Assembly: GCA_017505745.1 (NCBI GenBank)
Contig: JAFVOP010000054.1
Coordinates: 1-36,129, forward strand
Direction of reading: 5' to 3'
Origin: Clostridia bacterium
Lineage (GTDB): Bacteria; Bacillota; Clostridia; Oscillospirales; CAG-272
DNA length: 36,129 bases
In this document: one piece after another, positions 14,573 to 23,476 of the stretch
How the letters are laid out: each line of letters begins with the position of its first letter
Numbering within the stretch: the first letter of the stretch is position 1
Translations under genes and position numbers: made by a program
The notes under the pieces: model-generated
The model's database searches: none
Seen by the model: only the letters and a program-made list of their open reading frames with translations
Told to the model about the DNA's origin: nothing

Positions 14573-17488
14573 ATGAAAAGACTACTTGCACTTGTTCTTG
14601 CCACTCTGATGTGTCTGAGCGTTCTCGCCGGATGCAAGAGCGGCGGAAACACCGGACTGGATGACGCCAAAGAGTATTTGGATACCGTTATGAAGGCCGG
14701 ATCCGAAAACACGCCTGCCGACTACACCGTACTGAATAAGGTTGTGATCGGCAAGGTAGAGTATGCGGTTAGCTGGTCGGTAGACGTAACCGCAGGCGTT
14801 CGCGTTGTGGTTGCCGAGGACGGCACCGTAACCGTTGACGTGGATGAGAGAGCGGCTGCAGACGTGGCATACGTTCTGACCGCTACCATCAAGGATGCCG
14901 ACGGAAAGACCGTAAGCACCTCCTACAACCGCAAGGTTCCCGCATTCAAGGAACTGACCTGGGCAGAGTTCTGCGCTACCGAGGACGACGCGGCTGTTGT
15001 GGTAAGCGGTATCATTACCGGTATCATCGATACCGAAACCTAGCACGAGCTCTATCTGGAGGACACCGACGGCGGTTACTATGTGTATAACCTCGATGCC
15101 GAAAAGATGGACGGCCTGGAGATCGGTATGGAGATCCGCGTGCTGGGTATCCGTGATACCTACTACGGCGTGAACCAGATCATTGATGCATCGGTAGAGA
15201 TCATCAACGAAACGCCCGCTCCCATAGAGCCCAAGGATATTACCGAGGCTGTTTTGGCTGCGGATAGCCTGAAGGATGAGGATCTGCTGAAATTGCAGTC
15301 TACGCTGGTTTCGATCGAGGGTGTTACCGTGATCGGACAGGATTCCACCAACGACACCTACTTCAATTTCTCGATCGACGGCAAGCTCAGCTACGTTCGT
15401 ATCTCGGGCTCTGCAAACATGCTCAGCGAGGAAGATACCGCAACCTTCAAGGCAAACGTAGAAGAGAACGTTGGTAAGGGCGCAACCGCTACCGGTATCG
15501 TTTCGATCTACAACAACCAGATCTATCTCATTCCCGTAACCGTGGATGCGTACGCAGATTTCCGGATCGTTGAGCGCACCCCCGAGGAACAGGTTGCGTT
15601 TGAGGCAGACCTGATGGTAGCTCCCGGCACCGTAACCGAGGCCGGCACCGTGACGCTCTCCACCGCTGTGAAGCTCTACGAGGACGTGACCATTACCTGG
15701 GCGCTGGGTGAGACTACCTACGCAACGCTGGACGGAAACAAGCTCAACATTGCGATCCTTCCCGACGAGGCGCAGACCGTTACCCTCACCGCAACCCTGA
15801 CCAACGGCACGGCAAGCACCACCAAGACCTTTACCGTAAAGATCAACGCGGCTCCCACGCAGGTTGCCGATATGGTGACCGCTCCCGTTGCAGAGACTCT
15901 TTACAAGTTCTACATCAAGCAGTACAACACCAAGCAGACCCTGTATTTTGCAGGCTACGATAAGGGCCTGACCTACACCACCGATCCCACCAAGGCCGTA
16001 GACGTTGGTCTGGAGGCTGTGGAAGGAAAGGACGGCGAGTTCTACTTCTACTACATGGTAGGCACTGCAAAGAACTACATTCTCATCACGCCCGATGAAA
16101 AGGGTGAAAACTACGTGATCTCCGCATCGCGCTATAACAACGGCTCCAATACCTACAAGTACAATTCGGATTTCAACACCCTTACCACCACCATTACCCT
16201 CAAGGATAAAACCACCGGTGAGGATAAGGAAATGACCTACTGGATCGGCACCTACTCCAGCAATGCAAGATTTGGCGTATCCGCGATCTCCTACATCAAC
16301 GCAGGCAACTACCACGTCAGCCAGTTCCCGGCTCACTTCGGCGCTCTCATTGATGTGACCACCAAGACCGACGCGGAGAAGGTAGAGAGAGAAAAGAACG
16401 ATCTGAGCATTCAGACCGCGTTCGACGAGCTGGGCGGAACGGTTTCGCTTCCCGCATACGGCGATCTCTATGCAAAGGTTACGATCACCTGGGCTGCCGA
16501 GGCAAACGCTGCAGTGGTGATTGAAAACGGCAAGCTTAAGGCAGTTCCTCAGGCAGAGGACGCAAGCGTAAAGGTAACCGCTACCATCACCCACGGCGCT
16601 GTAACCGAAACCAAGGAATTTACCGTTACCGTTGCCAAGAAGGTTGTTCCCACCACCATCACCGTGGCAGACGCTCTGGCAAAGGCAGATGACGAAACCG
16701 TTTCGGTAAAGGGTATCGTTACCGAGATCAACACTGCATGGAATGAGCAGTACGGCAATATCACAGTTACCATCTCCGATGCAACCGGCACGCTCTACAT
16801 CTACAGAATGAAGACCAACGTAAAGGTTGGCGACGTGATCATCGTAACCGGTAAGATGGGTACGCACAACGGCAACCGTCAGGTCGCTACGGGCTCCTCT
16901 GCAGAGATCGTTCCGGTTTCCACCGTGGACGAGGTTTTGGCTATGGAGGACAACGCGGAGGTTGTAGTTGCAGGTACCGTTACCGCAATCAACACCGCAT
17001 GGAACGAGCAGTACGGCAACATTTCCGTTACCATCACCGATGCGGCCGGCAAGACTCTGTACATCTACCGTATGAAGGCGAACGTTGCCCTGGGCGACGT
17101 GATCGTGGTTACCGGTAAGATGGGTACGCACAACGGCAACCGTCAGATCGCTACCGGCTCCACCGCAGAGATCTTCGGTAACACCGGCGAAGCCGCTCCC
17201 GAGCCTCAAAAGGTTACGATCGCTGCTGCTATGGAGCTCACCGACGGAGCAGACGTGATCATCACCGGCACCGTTTCCACGATCGACGAGGCGTGGAGTG
17301 AGCAGTACAGCAACATCACCGTTACCATCACCGATGCTACCGGTTCCCTCAAGCTCTACCGCCTGAAGACCAATGTAGCCGTTGGTGACGTGATCACCGT
17401 ATCCGGTAAGATGGCAACCCACAACGGTGCCCGTCAGATCGGCTCCGGTGCAACCGCTACCGTCGATACTCCCGCAGCAAACGGCTGA
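14573..17488 (+). pseudogene. Large OB-fold/Ig-like surface lipoprotein gene interrupted by one in-frame TAG
   Basis: One continuous frame of 971 sense-or-stop codons runs from the ATG at 14573 (AAGGAG upstream) to TGA at 17488, broken only by TAG at 15041-15043 (codon 157). The text on both sides reads as one domain (SGIITGIIDTET / HELYLEDTDGGYYVY), and no start with a ribosome binding site follows the stop. The N-terminus is a lipoprotein signal, lipobox LAGC with Cys21. Then come an Ig-like region, two OB-like domains (about 125-205 and 220-345), an atrophied Ig domain, a middle region (about 430-590) of unknown fold, another Ig domain and three tandem OB-fold repeats at the C-terminus. 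Such OB modules are found in surface nucleases such as YhcR. A CAG-to-TAG change would explain the break. It may be a recent mutation, an assembly error or readthrough. Confidence 0.8.
16666..17485 (+). repeat. Three tandem repeats encoding OB-fold modules
   Basis: Three coding repeats (about 16666-16914, 16915-17193 and 17208-17485) share the pattern VxVxGxVxxIxxAWxEQYxNITVTIxDAxGxLxxYRxKxNVxxGDVIxVxGKMxTHNGxRQ. The first two are nearly identical over stretches of nucleotides, e.g. around the HNGNRQ codons, while the third is more diverged. This suggests recent duplication or gene conversion. They give the lipoprotein a repeated binding surface. Confidence 0.85.
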
Positions 17489-17517
17489 TCGGAACGGCGA
17501 AAAGCCCTTTCAAATTT

Positions 17518-17550
17518 CGGAATCCTCCCTTCCGGGGAGGATTCCTTTTT
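17518..17550 (+). terminator. Rho-independent terminator of the transporter/nuclease operon
   Basis: GGAATCCTCCC and GGGAGGATTCC-type arms with a TTCC loop and a run of T, about 30 nt past the stop at 17488. Confidence 0.9.
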
Positions 17551-17558
17551 TACTTCTC

Positions 17559-17586
17559 TTGACAAACCTTTAAAAAAGAGTATAAT
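17559..17586 (+). promoter_or_regulatory. Promoter of the ribonuclease lipoprotein gene
   Basis: TTGACA (17559-17564), 16 nt, TATAAT (17581-17586), 32 nt before the ATG at 17619. The RNase gene is thus separated from the upstream operon by a terminator and given its own consensus promoter. Confidence 0.85.
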
Positions 17587-17618
17587 AAAGAAAAAGATTC
17601 GAGAGGAGGGGGAACGCG

Positions 17619-18842
17619 ATGAAATTGCGGTTGAGAGTTGGCTCCGTGATTCGCTGCCTGTTGCTCCTGCTTGCTTTGCTCGGGCTGTTTGCCGCGTGCG
17701 CGGCTCCGATCAAGGCGTTGGAGATCCAAGGTGAGGATCGCATCACCCTGATGGTGGGGGAGACGGTGACTCTGACTACCGATCTGCCGCCGCAATATAT
17801 CAAGGATTTGGAATGGAGCGCCTCACACACGTCGGTCTCCGTGGATGCAAACGGAAGGGTGACGGCGGTTTCCGAGGGGAAGGCCATTGTTACGGTCTGC
17901 TACAAGGATCTGAGCGACCGCGTATTGGTGGACGTGGTCTCTCCGTCCGAATATCTGGAGCTTGTAGGGCGTGAAGCCTTTTATCAGACCTATACCGTGG
18001 CCGACAGCTACGGGGAGGCATTGGCAAGATCGGAGCAGGGGCTCATGTCGGGAAGCCTGACGGTTCCCGCGCAGGCCCCCACGCTTGCAACCGTTCAGCC
18101 GCGACTTGACGGCGCGTTGATCCGCAACAGTCAGCCTGCTTATATTGACGAAAATACCTATGCGGTGGTGGATGCCTACGGAAACGAGGTGTTGCGCGTT
18201 TATCGCGGTGGCGGATACATCACGCTTGAGGAGGTGGCGGCTTACGTCTATGCCTTTGGAGAGGTTCCCGCCAATTACGTGGAGGGGAAGAATGCCGAGC
18301 CCGAGGATAGCCCGTGGGGCGAGTATCTGCGCCTGAATCACACCCCGTTCAGCGGTGATACCGACCGTTATCCGTACGAGCCTGTTCTGCCCGATATCAG
18401 CGGCTGCGGCGGGGAGCTGGATTATTATGAGATCGACGTTGGCACTACGGGAACCGATTGTGATCCGCGCTATCAAGCCAAGATCTACAACGACGGTGAA
18501 ACCATTACGCGCGGAGCGGCGCGCATTGTGTACACCCGTTACGATGCCAACGGGGATGCGATCCTCGATCCCAATGAAAAATATCTGTTTTACACCTACA
18601 ATCACTACAACGATTTTCAGGAATATCTGAATTATTACGGCGGATGGGGAGAGCTGTTTGGAAACGTCACGGGTGGCGGAACGTTATCCAGTCGGGAGGA
18701 CTATGCGCCCACCGCGTACGTGTCGACCGTCCGCGCACCCTTGCCCGCGGCTCCCAACGGAGAGGCCGTTACAGCGGCGCTTCTTTTCTATGACCCGCGC
18801 CGTTGGCAGTATGCCGCTTGGCTCGTTGCAGGGGCGGCGTAA
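17619..18842 (+). CDS. Lipoprotein with Ig-like domain and C-terminal barnase-type ribonuclease domain
   Basis: A 407-residue surface protein. The signal peptide ends in a lipobox (LFAAC, Cys27). Residues about 34-108 match a bacterial Ig-like (BIG2) domain: LMVGETVTLTT, then VSVDANGRVTAVSEGKAIVTV. Residues about 195-350 carry the features of the microbial ribonuclease N1/T1/barnase family: YITLEEVAAY, YYEIDV with Glu271, RGAARIVY with Arg298 and Arg302 four apart as in barnase, and YNHYNDF with His329, matching barnase Glu73, Arg83, Arg87 and His102 in order. The predicted role is cleavage of extracellular RNA. No barstar-like inhibitor gene is visible nearby. GGAGGGGG precedes the ATG. Family assignment is from motif reading, not a search. 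Confidence 0.8.
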   Translation: MKLRLRVGSVIRCLLLLLALLGLFAACAAPIKALEIQGEDRITLMVGETVTLTTDLPPQYIKDLEWSASHTSVSVDANGRVTAVSEGKAIVTVCYKDLSDRVLVDVVSPSEYLELVGREAFYQTYTVADSYGEALARSEQGLMSGSLTVPAQAPTLATVQPRLDGALIRNSQPAYIDENTYAVVDAYGNEVLRVYRGGGYITLEEVAAYVYAFGEVPANYVEGKNAEPEDSPWGEYLRLNHTPFSGDTDRYPYEPVLPDISGCGGELDYYEIDVGTTGTDCDPRYQAKIYNDGETITRGAARIVYTRYDANGDAILDPNEKYLFYTYNHYNDFQEYLNYYGGWGELFGNVTGGGTLSSREDYAPTAYVSTVRAPLPAAPNGEAVTAALLFYDPRRWQYAAWLVAGAA

Positions 18843-18890
18843 AAAATGCTTGGGCGACCTGCGAAAAAGCAGGTCGCCCAAGCATTTTTT
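18841..18890. terminator. Strong bidirectional terminator between convergent operons
   Basis: A 22-bp perfect stem, AAAAAATGCTTGGGCGACCT-GC with its complement, around a GAAAAA loop. It overlaps the RNase stop codon and ends 2 nt before the surE stop, so it serves both the plus-strand RNase gene and the minus-strand tdk-surE operon. Confidence 0.95.
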
Positions 18891-18892
18891 AT

Positions 18893-19615
18893 TTACGGAA
18901 TCTCTCGGGACAGGCGTTCGTAGGCCGCCGCATCGATGCGCGCGGCGGTGAGCGGAGTAATTGAGACGCGGCCCGCGCGAACGGCGTCAATGTCAACGCT
19001 CAGATCACGGGCTTCGTATTCCAGAGGGTCTCCCACCTGGATGTAGCGATCGTTTCCGCGGTACTCAAAATCGTCGGTGTAAAAGGGACCGCCCTGTCGG
19101 GTAATCGCAAAGCCGCGCACGGTTGGCGGAAGATTGACGTTGTAGAGCGAATGGCGCTCCAATAAGCGTTTTGCGCAAAAATAGTCAGCAACCGCATCCA
19201 GGGCGTGGATCGACTCTAAAAAGGCGTTGGGATCAGCCGAGAGGGCCACGCCGCGGATCCCAAGCCGAGCGCCCTCCAAAATAGCCCCAACGGTTCCCGA
19301 ATAGGCGATGTCGTCCCCCAGGTTGTAGCCGCGGTTGATACCCGACAACACCAGATCGTAGCGTTGCTTCAACCCTAACACACCGAAACGGACGCAGTCG
19401 GCAGGGGTGGAGTCCACCGCATACGCGCGCACGTCCCCAAATCGGTCGGTGCGCTTGATTTCAATCTCATTGCGAAAATCGATAGCTTGGCTTTTGCCGC
19501 TTTGCTCCACCTTGGGAGCCACCACGGTGACCTCTCCAAAGCGAGAGAGAACCGGAATGAGCAAGGGGAGGATCGGAGATTCGATCCCGTCGTCGTTGGT
19601 GAGAAGGATCTTCAT
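18893..19615 (-). CDS. surE: 5'/3'-nucleotidase SurE
   Basis: A 240-residue metal-dependent phosphatase that removes phosphate from nucleoside 5'- and 3'-monophosphates (and, in some species, short polyphosphate). SurE hallmarks are present: MKILLTNDDGI with Asp8-Asp9, VVAPKVEQSGKSQ, and the SGINRGYNLGDDIAYSGTVGA core. It is the last gene of a minus-strand operon; its ATG overlaps the upstream DHH gene stop by 4 nt (ATGA), so translation is coupled. In this context it would supply nucleosides from the monophosphates released by the DHH enzymes. Identification is firm. Confidence 0.95.
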   Translation of the reverse strand: MKILLTNDDGIESPILPLLIPVLSRFGEVTVVAPKVEQSGKSQAIDFRNEIEIKRTDRFGDVRAYAVDSTPADCVRFGVLGLKQRYDLVLSGINRGYNLGDDIAYSGTVGAILEGARLGIRGVALSADPNAFLESIHALDAVADYFCAKRLLERHSLYNVNLPPTVRGFAITRQGGPFYTDDFEYRGNDRYIQVGDPLEYEARDLSVDIDAVRAGRVSITPLTAARIDAAAYERLSREIP

Positions 19616-20592
19616 AGCCAGCCCTCGTGTTCTGCTTTGTACGCTCTCAGTCTTTCATCGGCCTCGGCGATCAGGGCGCGCATTTCGCGCTTGCTATGGA
19701 CCGTTGCACCGCTGGCACAGTCATGTCCGCCGCCGTGATAGTGCTCGGTGATCGGATTTACGGTTACAAACCGTGAGCGCAAACGAACGCGGATCGAGCC
19801 ATCCTTGGCCTCGATAAAGGCCAGCCAGATCAGGCTCCCCTTGATCGAATCCATGTAGGACACCGAGGCGCAGGCCTCTTCAAAGGTCAGACCGAACTTT
19901 TTTTGCATGGCGCGGCTGACGTAGAGACAGGCCACGCCGTTTGCCGTACGTTTCATTTTTTTGTATACGTAGGCCTGGAACTTCAGCGTGTGGAAGTCCT
20001 TCATATAGAGATTGGCATACAAACGGTCCACGTCCACGCCCAGATCCAACAGCAACCCCGCGTAGCGCATGGTGTCGCCCGAGACCGAACGGAAGCGGAA
20101 GCGTCCCGAATCGGTGACCATACCCGCGTAGAGGCAGGTGGCCGCCTCGCGGTTGATCTTAAGTCGGTCGCGGAAGGTGTAATAGAACTCCACGATCATT
20201 TCGCACGCCGAGGACTTGTGCTCCTCTACCCATCTGCAGGTGCCGTACGGTTCGGTCTCAATGTGATGGTCGATCTTTACGATCTCCCGACAGAGCGCGT
20301 ACCGCGGGTTGGAGATGCGTGCGGTGGTGGCGGTGTCGATCACGATGCCGAGAGCATTGGCGTAGATTTCGTCGGACAAAGGCTCATCCTCTTCGCCGAG
20401 AAAGGCAACAAAGTCCGAAAAATCGGCGTTGTTGACGTAGATCTTCTTTTCGGGATAGCTCAGGCGCAGGATCTCGCAAAGACCCTTTGTGGCTCCCACG
20501 GCGTCTCCGTCGGGGCGCAGATGGCGAAACAGGATCACAGTTTCGTAGGCTTGGATCTTTTCGAGGATCGCGGTCATATGTTCCAGATTCAT
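19612..20592 (-). CDS. DHH/DHHA1 phosphoesterase, NrnA-like (copy 1)
   Basis: A 326-residue cytoplasmic phosphoesterase. RHLRPDGDAVG (23-33) gives the first metal motif, VIDTATT (84-90) the second, the DHH triad is at 108-110 within KIDHHIE, and the C-terminal substrate motif reads HYHGGGHDCASGATV. NrnA enzymes degrade 2-5 nt RNAs from one end and may hydrolyse pAp; some members act on c-di-AMP products. It overlaps both neighbours by 4 nt (ATGA). It is paralogous to the next gene (20589-21536), but the two differ clearly in sequence, so they are not a recent duplication. Confidence 0.9.
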   Translation of the reverse strand: MNLEHMTAILEKIQAYETVILFRHLRPDGDAVGATKGLCEILRLSYPEKKIYVNNADFSDFVAFLGEEDEPLSDEIYANALGIVIDTATTARISNPRYALCREIVKIDHHIETEPYGTCRWVEEHKSSACEMIVEFYYTFRDRLKINREAATCLYAGMVTDSGRFRFRSVSGDTMRYAGLLLDLGVDVDRLYANLYMKDFHTLKFQAYVYKKMKRTANGVACLYVSRAMQKKFGLTFEEACASVSYMDSIKGSLIWLAFIEAKDGSIRVRLRSRFVTVNPITEHYHGGGHDCASGATVHSKREMRALIAEADERLRAYKAEHEGWL

Positions 20593-21536
20593 AGCAGTGT
20601 TTCCTTTGAAAGAGCGTTGAGGTCTTCGAGGAGCGCCATTGCCTCCTCGCGGTTTTTCAGGGTTGCGCCGCTGGCTTTGGCGTGTCCGCCGCCGCCGTAT
20701 TTCACGGCAATGGGGTTGATGTTGTGGCGATTGGAACGGATTTCACAGAGCACCGTGCCCTCGCTTTCGGTAAAATTGACCCAGGTGTCGATGCCTCGGA
20801 TCTCTCCCATCACGTTCACCATTCCGCGGGAGACCGTAAAGGTATCGGCACAGTATTGCTTGGCCTCCTCCTCGGTGGTATAGATGTAGGCCACGCGGTG
20901 CGGCGTGGTTTGGATCTTGAGCGCAAAGCGCGCGCGCAATTGGATGAAAAACAGATCGTCGGAATAGAGGTTGCGGTAGATATCGGAGGTGTCAAAGCGG
21001 CGCTCCATCAAAAAGGAGGCCATGCGGAAGGTCTGGGAGGTGGTGGAATCGTAGCGGAAGCGCCCCGAATCGGTGACCATGCCCGTGTACAGCATCTTTG
21101 CCGCCTTGGCTGAGACGGTGAGTCCGCACTCCATGGCAAAGGCTGTGAGCAGCCCGCAGCAGCTTTCAAAGGAGGTGTCGGTTATCTCCACGTCTGCGAT
21201 CTTCTCGCAGAAGATGTGGTGGTCGATGCGCGCCGTTTCGTCGGCAAGCGTGTAGCGCTCGTCGCTGATGAGCGCCTTTGCCGAGGTATCCAGAATGATG
21301 GCAAGCGCGCCCTGATACTGTTCGTCCGCAACCGTGTCGATCGATTGCTCCCCAAGAATAAAGGAAAAGCGGGGGGTCATGTCACCAACGGTCAGGATCT
21401 CCTTTTCGGGAAAGGTGTCGCGCAGGATCTGTGCCAGACCAAATTGGCTTCCCAGCGCGTCTCCGTCGGGGTTTTTGTGTCTGTGAAGAATGATGCGGGG
21501 GTATTTTCGGATCTGCTCGTAGATTGGTTCGAACAT
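20589..21536 (-). CDS. DHH/DHHA1 phosphoesterase, NrnA-like (copy 2)
   Basis: A 315-residue paralogue of the previous enzyme. HKNPDGDALGS (20-30), ILDTSAK, RIDHHIF (DHH at 105-107) and KYGGGGHAKASGATL near the C-terminus are all intact. I set the start at 21536 because AAAGGA lies 7-8 nt upstream; an ATG at 21554 would overlap that site and the end of the HD gene. It starts 4 nt after the HD gene stop, and its stop overlaps the start of copy 1. Two adjacent NrnA-like genes suggest specialised substrates, such as RNA versus DNA nano-oligomers or pAp versus pApA, which the sequence alone cannot separate. Confidence 0.9.
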   Translation of the reverse strand: MFEPIYEQIRKYPRIILHRHKNPDGDALGSQFGLAQILRDTFPEKEILTVGDMTPRFSFILGEQSIDTVADEQYQGALAIILDTSAKALISDERYTLADETARIDHHIFCEKIADVEITDTSFESCCGLLTAFAMECGLTVSAKAAKMLYTGMVTDSGRFRYDSTTSQTFRMASFLMERRFDTSDIYRNLYSDDLFFIQLRARFALKIQTTPHRVAYIYTTEEEAKQYCADTFTVSRGMVNVMGEIRGIDTWVNFTESEGTVLCEIRSNRHNINPIAVKYGGGGHAKASGATLKNREEAMALLEDLNALSKETLL

Positions 21537-21540
21537 ACTC

Positions 21541-22773
21541 TCATCCTTTCTCAATGGACCGCGACGAAGAGTCGCCGTCGAAATAGCCCTTGTATTCCAC
21601 GCGCAACGGACTGCCCGGGAACAGGTGGGCGTGCAGGTCGATGAAATAATTATCGGTCATGCTGGCGATATAGTCCACCACAATATCGTTTGGATCGGCT
21701 TGCTCGTACGGGACTGCTCGCTTGTAGTGAATGGCGTTTACGTAATCGATGTGGTGGGTGTAGATTGGGGAGGACGTTCTGTTTTGTTGCAGGTCCTCCA
21801 AAAGCTGCCCGTAGATCTCCTCCATCATCGGCTTTACGGTCGTGTCCAGTCCCGCAAAGGCGGCGGCACGGTGGTAGATGCGCGTATAGTTGTCGATCCG
21901 CGATTTGCGGAGAGCGCGAAAATGCTTGGTGTCCAATTTGATATAGGGCTTTCCGTAGCTGTTTTCGATGACGTTGACCACCAGATTATTAATGATCTCG
22001 GCGTTGATCGAGCCGATGTCCTCGTTGAAAAACATGCTTTCCTCGGCAATCTTGGTACGGGCGGCATCCTGGCGATCCTTACCAAGGTAGGCGATCACGT
22101 CGGAGAGCCGTACCACACTTCCTTCCAGCGTGCTGGGCATCAGCTGCATCATGTAGTCGCGGTCCACGTAACATTTTTGAATCATGCGGTCAAATTCTTC
22201 AAAAGAAGTCAAAGGAACGGGGTGGTACTCCTCGCAATCCAGCTCGCCGTTGTGTGTGGCGATGCCGTTGAGGGTTTGCAGGCTGATGTTATAGGGAAAG
22301 ATCCCGTCCAGCACGCGCACCGAGTGGATGTTATGGAAGAAATGACGGCCCGTATGACGGAAATAGAGCTCGTCCAGGTAAGCCTCTCCCGTGTGTGCAA
22401 ACGGGGGATGGCCGATGTCATGTCCCAGCGCGATCGCCTCGATCAGATCAAGATTGAGGTGCAGAGCACTGCCGATGGTGCGCGAGATGCGTGAGACCAG
22501 CTGCACGTGCAAACTGCGGCGTGTGAGATCGTCGTTTTTATAGAGGGAAAAGACCTGGGTCTTGTCGGTGTAGCGGTTATAATAGGGGCAATGCAGGATC
22601 TTGTCGATATCGTGCACAAAGGTAGGGCGCCAAACCGTTGCCGCATCCTTGGCAAGGTTCTGGCGGCGGACTACCCGGGTATCGTCAAACGCCACTTTTG
22701 GAAAAACGCCGCTTTCCTTGGCGCGTTGGATCTCTTGCTCCAGCTCTTTGGAAAGAGCCTCAAATTTTGGCAT
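21541..22773 (-). CDS. HD-domain deoxyguanosinetriphosphate triphosphohydrolase-like protein
   Basis: A 410-residue cytosolic enzyme. RSLHVQLVSRISRTIG (His89) and GHDIGHPPFAHTGE (His118-Asp119) form the HD metal site in the layout of dGTPase/dNTPase proteins, and SDVIAYLGKD supplies the later Asp. Members split dNTPs to deoxynucleosides and triphosphate. Substrate preference is not readable, and some dGTPase-like proteins are SAMHD1-like or regulatory. The start at 22773 follows GGAGG with 7 nt spacing. It lies between deoC and the DHH pair in the same operon, which fits deoxynucleotide turnover. Confidence 0.88.
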   Translation of the reverse strand: MPKFEALSKELEQEIQRAKESGVFPKVAFDDTRVVRRQNLAKDAATVWRPTFVHDIDKILHCPYYNRYTDKTQVFSLYKNDDLTRRSLHVQLVSRISRTIGSALHLNLDLIEAIALGHDIGHPPFAHTGEAYLDELYFRHTGRHFFHNIHSVRVLDGIFPYNISLQTLNGIATHNGELDCEEYHPVPLTSFEEFDRMIQKCYVDRDYMMQLMPSTLEGSVVRLSDVIAYLGKDRQDAARTKIAEESMFFNEDIGSINAEIINNLVVNVIENSYGKPYIKLDTKHFRALRKSRIDNYTRIYHRAAAFAGLDTTVKPMMEEIYGQLLEDLQQNRTSSPIYTHHIDYVNAIHYKRAVPYEQADPNDIVVDYIASMTDNYFIDLHAHLFPGSPLRVEYKGYFDGDSSSRSIEKG

Positions 22774-22803
22774 ACTGTTCCTCCGTACGTGCTTGGGGGA
22801 TGA

Positions 22804-23472
22804 TCAATATCCGGTGATGCCGGTTTCGCTCTTCGCGATCTTTACGATGCGGCTGGTTCCCAGGCGATCGGCCCCAAGATTGATAAAATCCTCGGCGTCG
22901 GCAAGCGACGAAATTCCGCCGGCCGCCTTGATGCGAACTCCCTTGCCGATATGTGCGGCAAACAGAGCCACGTCCTCGCGCGTTGCTCCTGCCGTGGAAA
23001 AGCCGGTGGAGGTTTTGATATAGTCGGCGCCCGAGGCGGTGACCAGCTCGCACATCTTGATCTTTTCCTCGTCGGTGAGCAGACAGGTTTCAATGATCAC
23101 CTTGAGGATCCTGTTGCCGCACGCCTGCTTCAAGGCGGTCAGCTCAGCCAGGATCTCGTCGTATCGGCCGGATTTCAGGTGGCCGATGTTGATTACCGTG
23201 TCGATCTCGTCGGCTCCGTTGCGGAGCGCGTCCTCGCACTCAAACACCTTAACGGCGGTGGTGGAATATCCGTTGGGAAAGCCGATGACCGTACAGATCT
23301 GCAGCCGATCGCCCACATAGTCCTTGGCCTGCTTTACGTAGCAGGCGGGAATGCAGACCGAGGCGGTAGAAAAACGGATACCGTCATCGCAGATCGCGCG
23401 GATCTCGTCCCAGGTGGCGGTCTGCGCAAGCAGGGTGTGATCGCATTTGGAAAGAATATCGGATAGCTTCAT
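22804..23472 (-). CDS. deoC: Deoxyribose-phosphate aldolase
   Basis: A 222-residue class I aldolase that splits 2-deoxyribose-5-phosphate into glyceraldehyde-3-phosphate and acetaldehyde, the last step of deoxynucleoside breakdown. The catalytic set is complete: [11 protein letters not shown] with Asp91, the Schiff-base lysine Lys153 in YIKTSTGF, and Lys182 in RIKAAGGI. It begins 4 nt after the tdk stop and is followed by the HD gene after 30 nt. A pyrimidine phosphorylase or phosphopentomutase, the usual partners, is not in the window. Confidence 0.97.
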   Translation of the reverse strand: MKLSDILSKCDHTLLAQTATWDEIRAICDDGIRFSTASVCIPACYVKQAKDYVGDRLQICTVIGFPNGYSTTAVKVFECEDALRNGADEIDTVINIGHLKSGRYDEILAELTALKQACGNRILKVIIETCLLTDEEKIKMCELVTASGADYIKTSTGFSTAGATREDVALFAAHIGKGVRIKAAGGISSLADAEDFINLGADRLGTSRIVKIAKSETGITGY

Positions 23473-23476
23473 CGGT

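Noticed and set aside
15041-15043. Genome-wide reassignment of TAG to an amino acid
   Set aside because: The methyltransferase gene (stop at 2244-2246) and the aldo/keto reductase gene (stop at 32256-32258) end in TAG at natural family lengths, so TAG is an ordinary stop here.
14582-17422. A 946-codon open frame on the minus strand, opposite the OB-fold lipoprotein gene
   Set aside because: It has no ribosome binding site or coherent domain pattern. It exists because the biased codons of the plus-strand gene rarely make stops in that antisense frame, and the plus strand has a signal peptide, repeats and a clean terminator.
16666-17485. A CRISPR-like or satellite array
   Set aside because: The repeats are about 260-295 bp, in frame and encode OB-fold modules. 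There is no short-repeat/spacer pattern.
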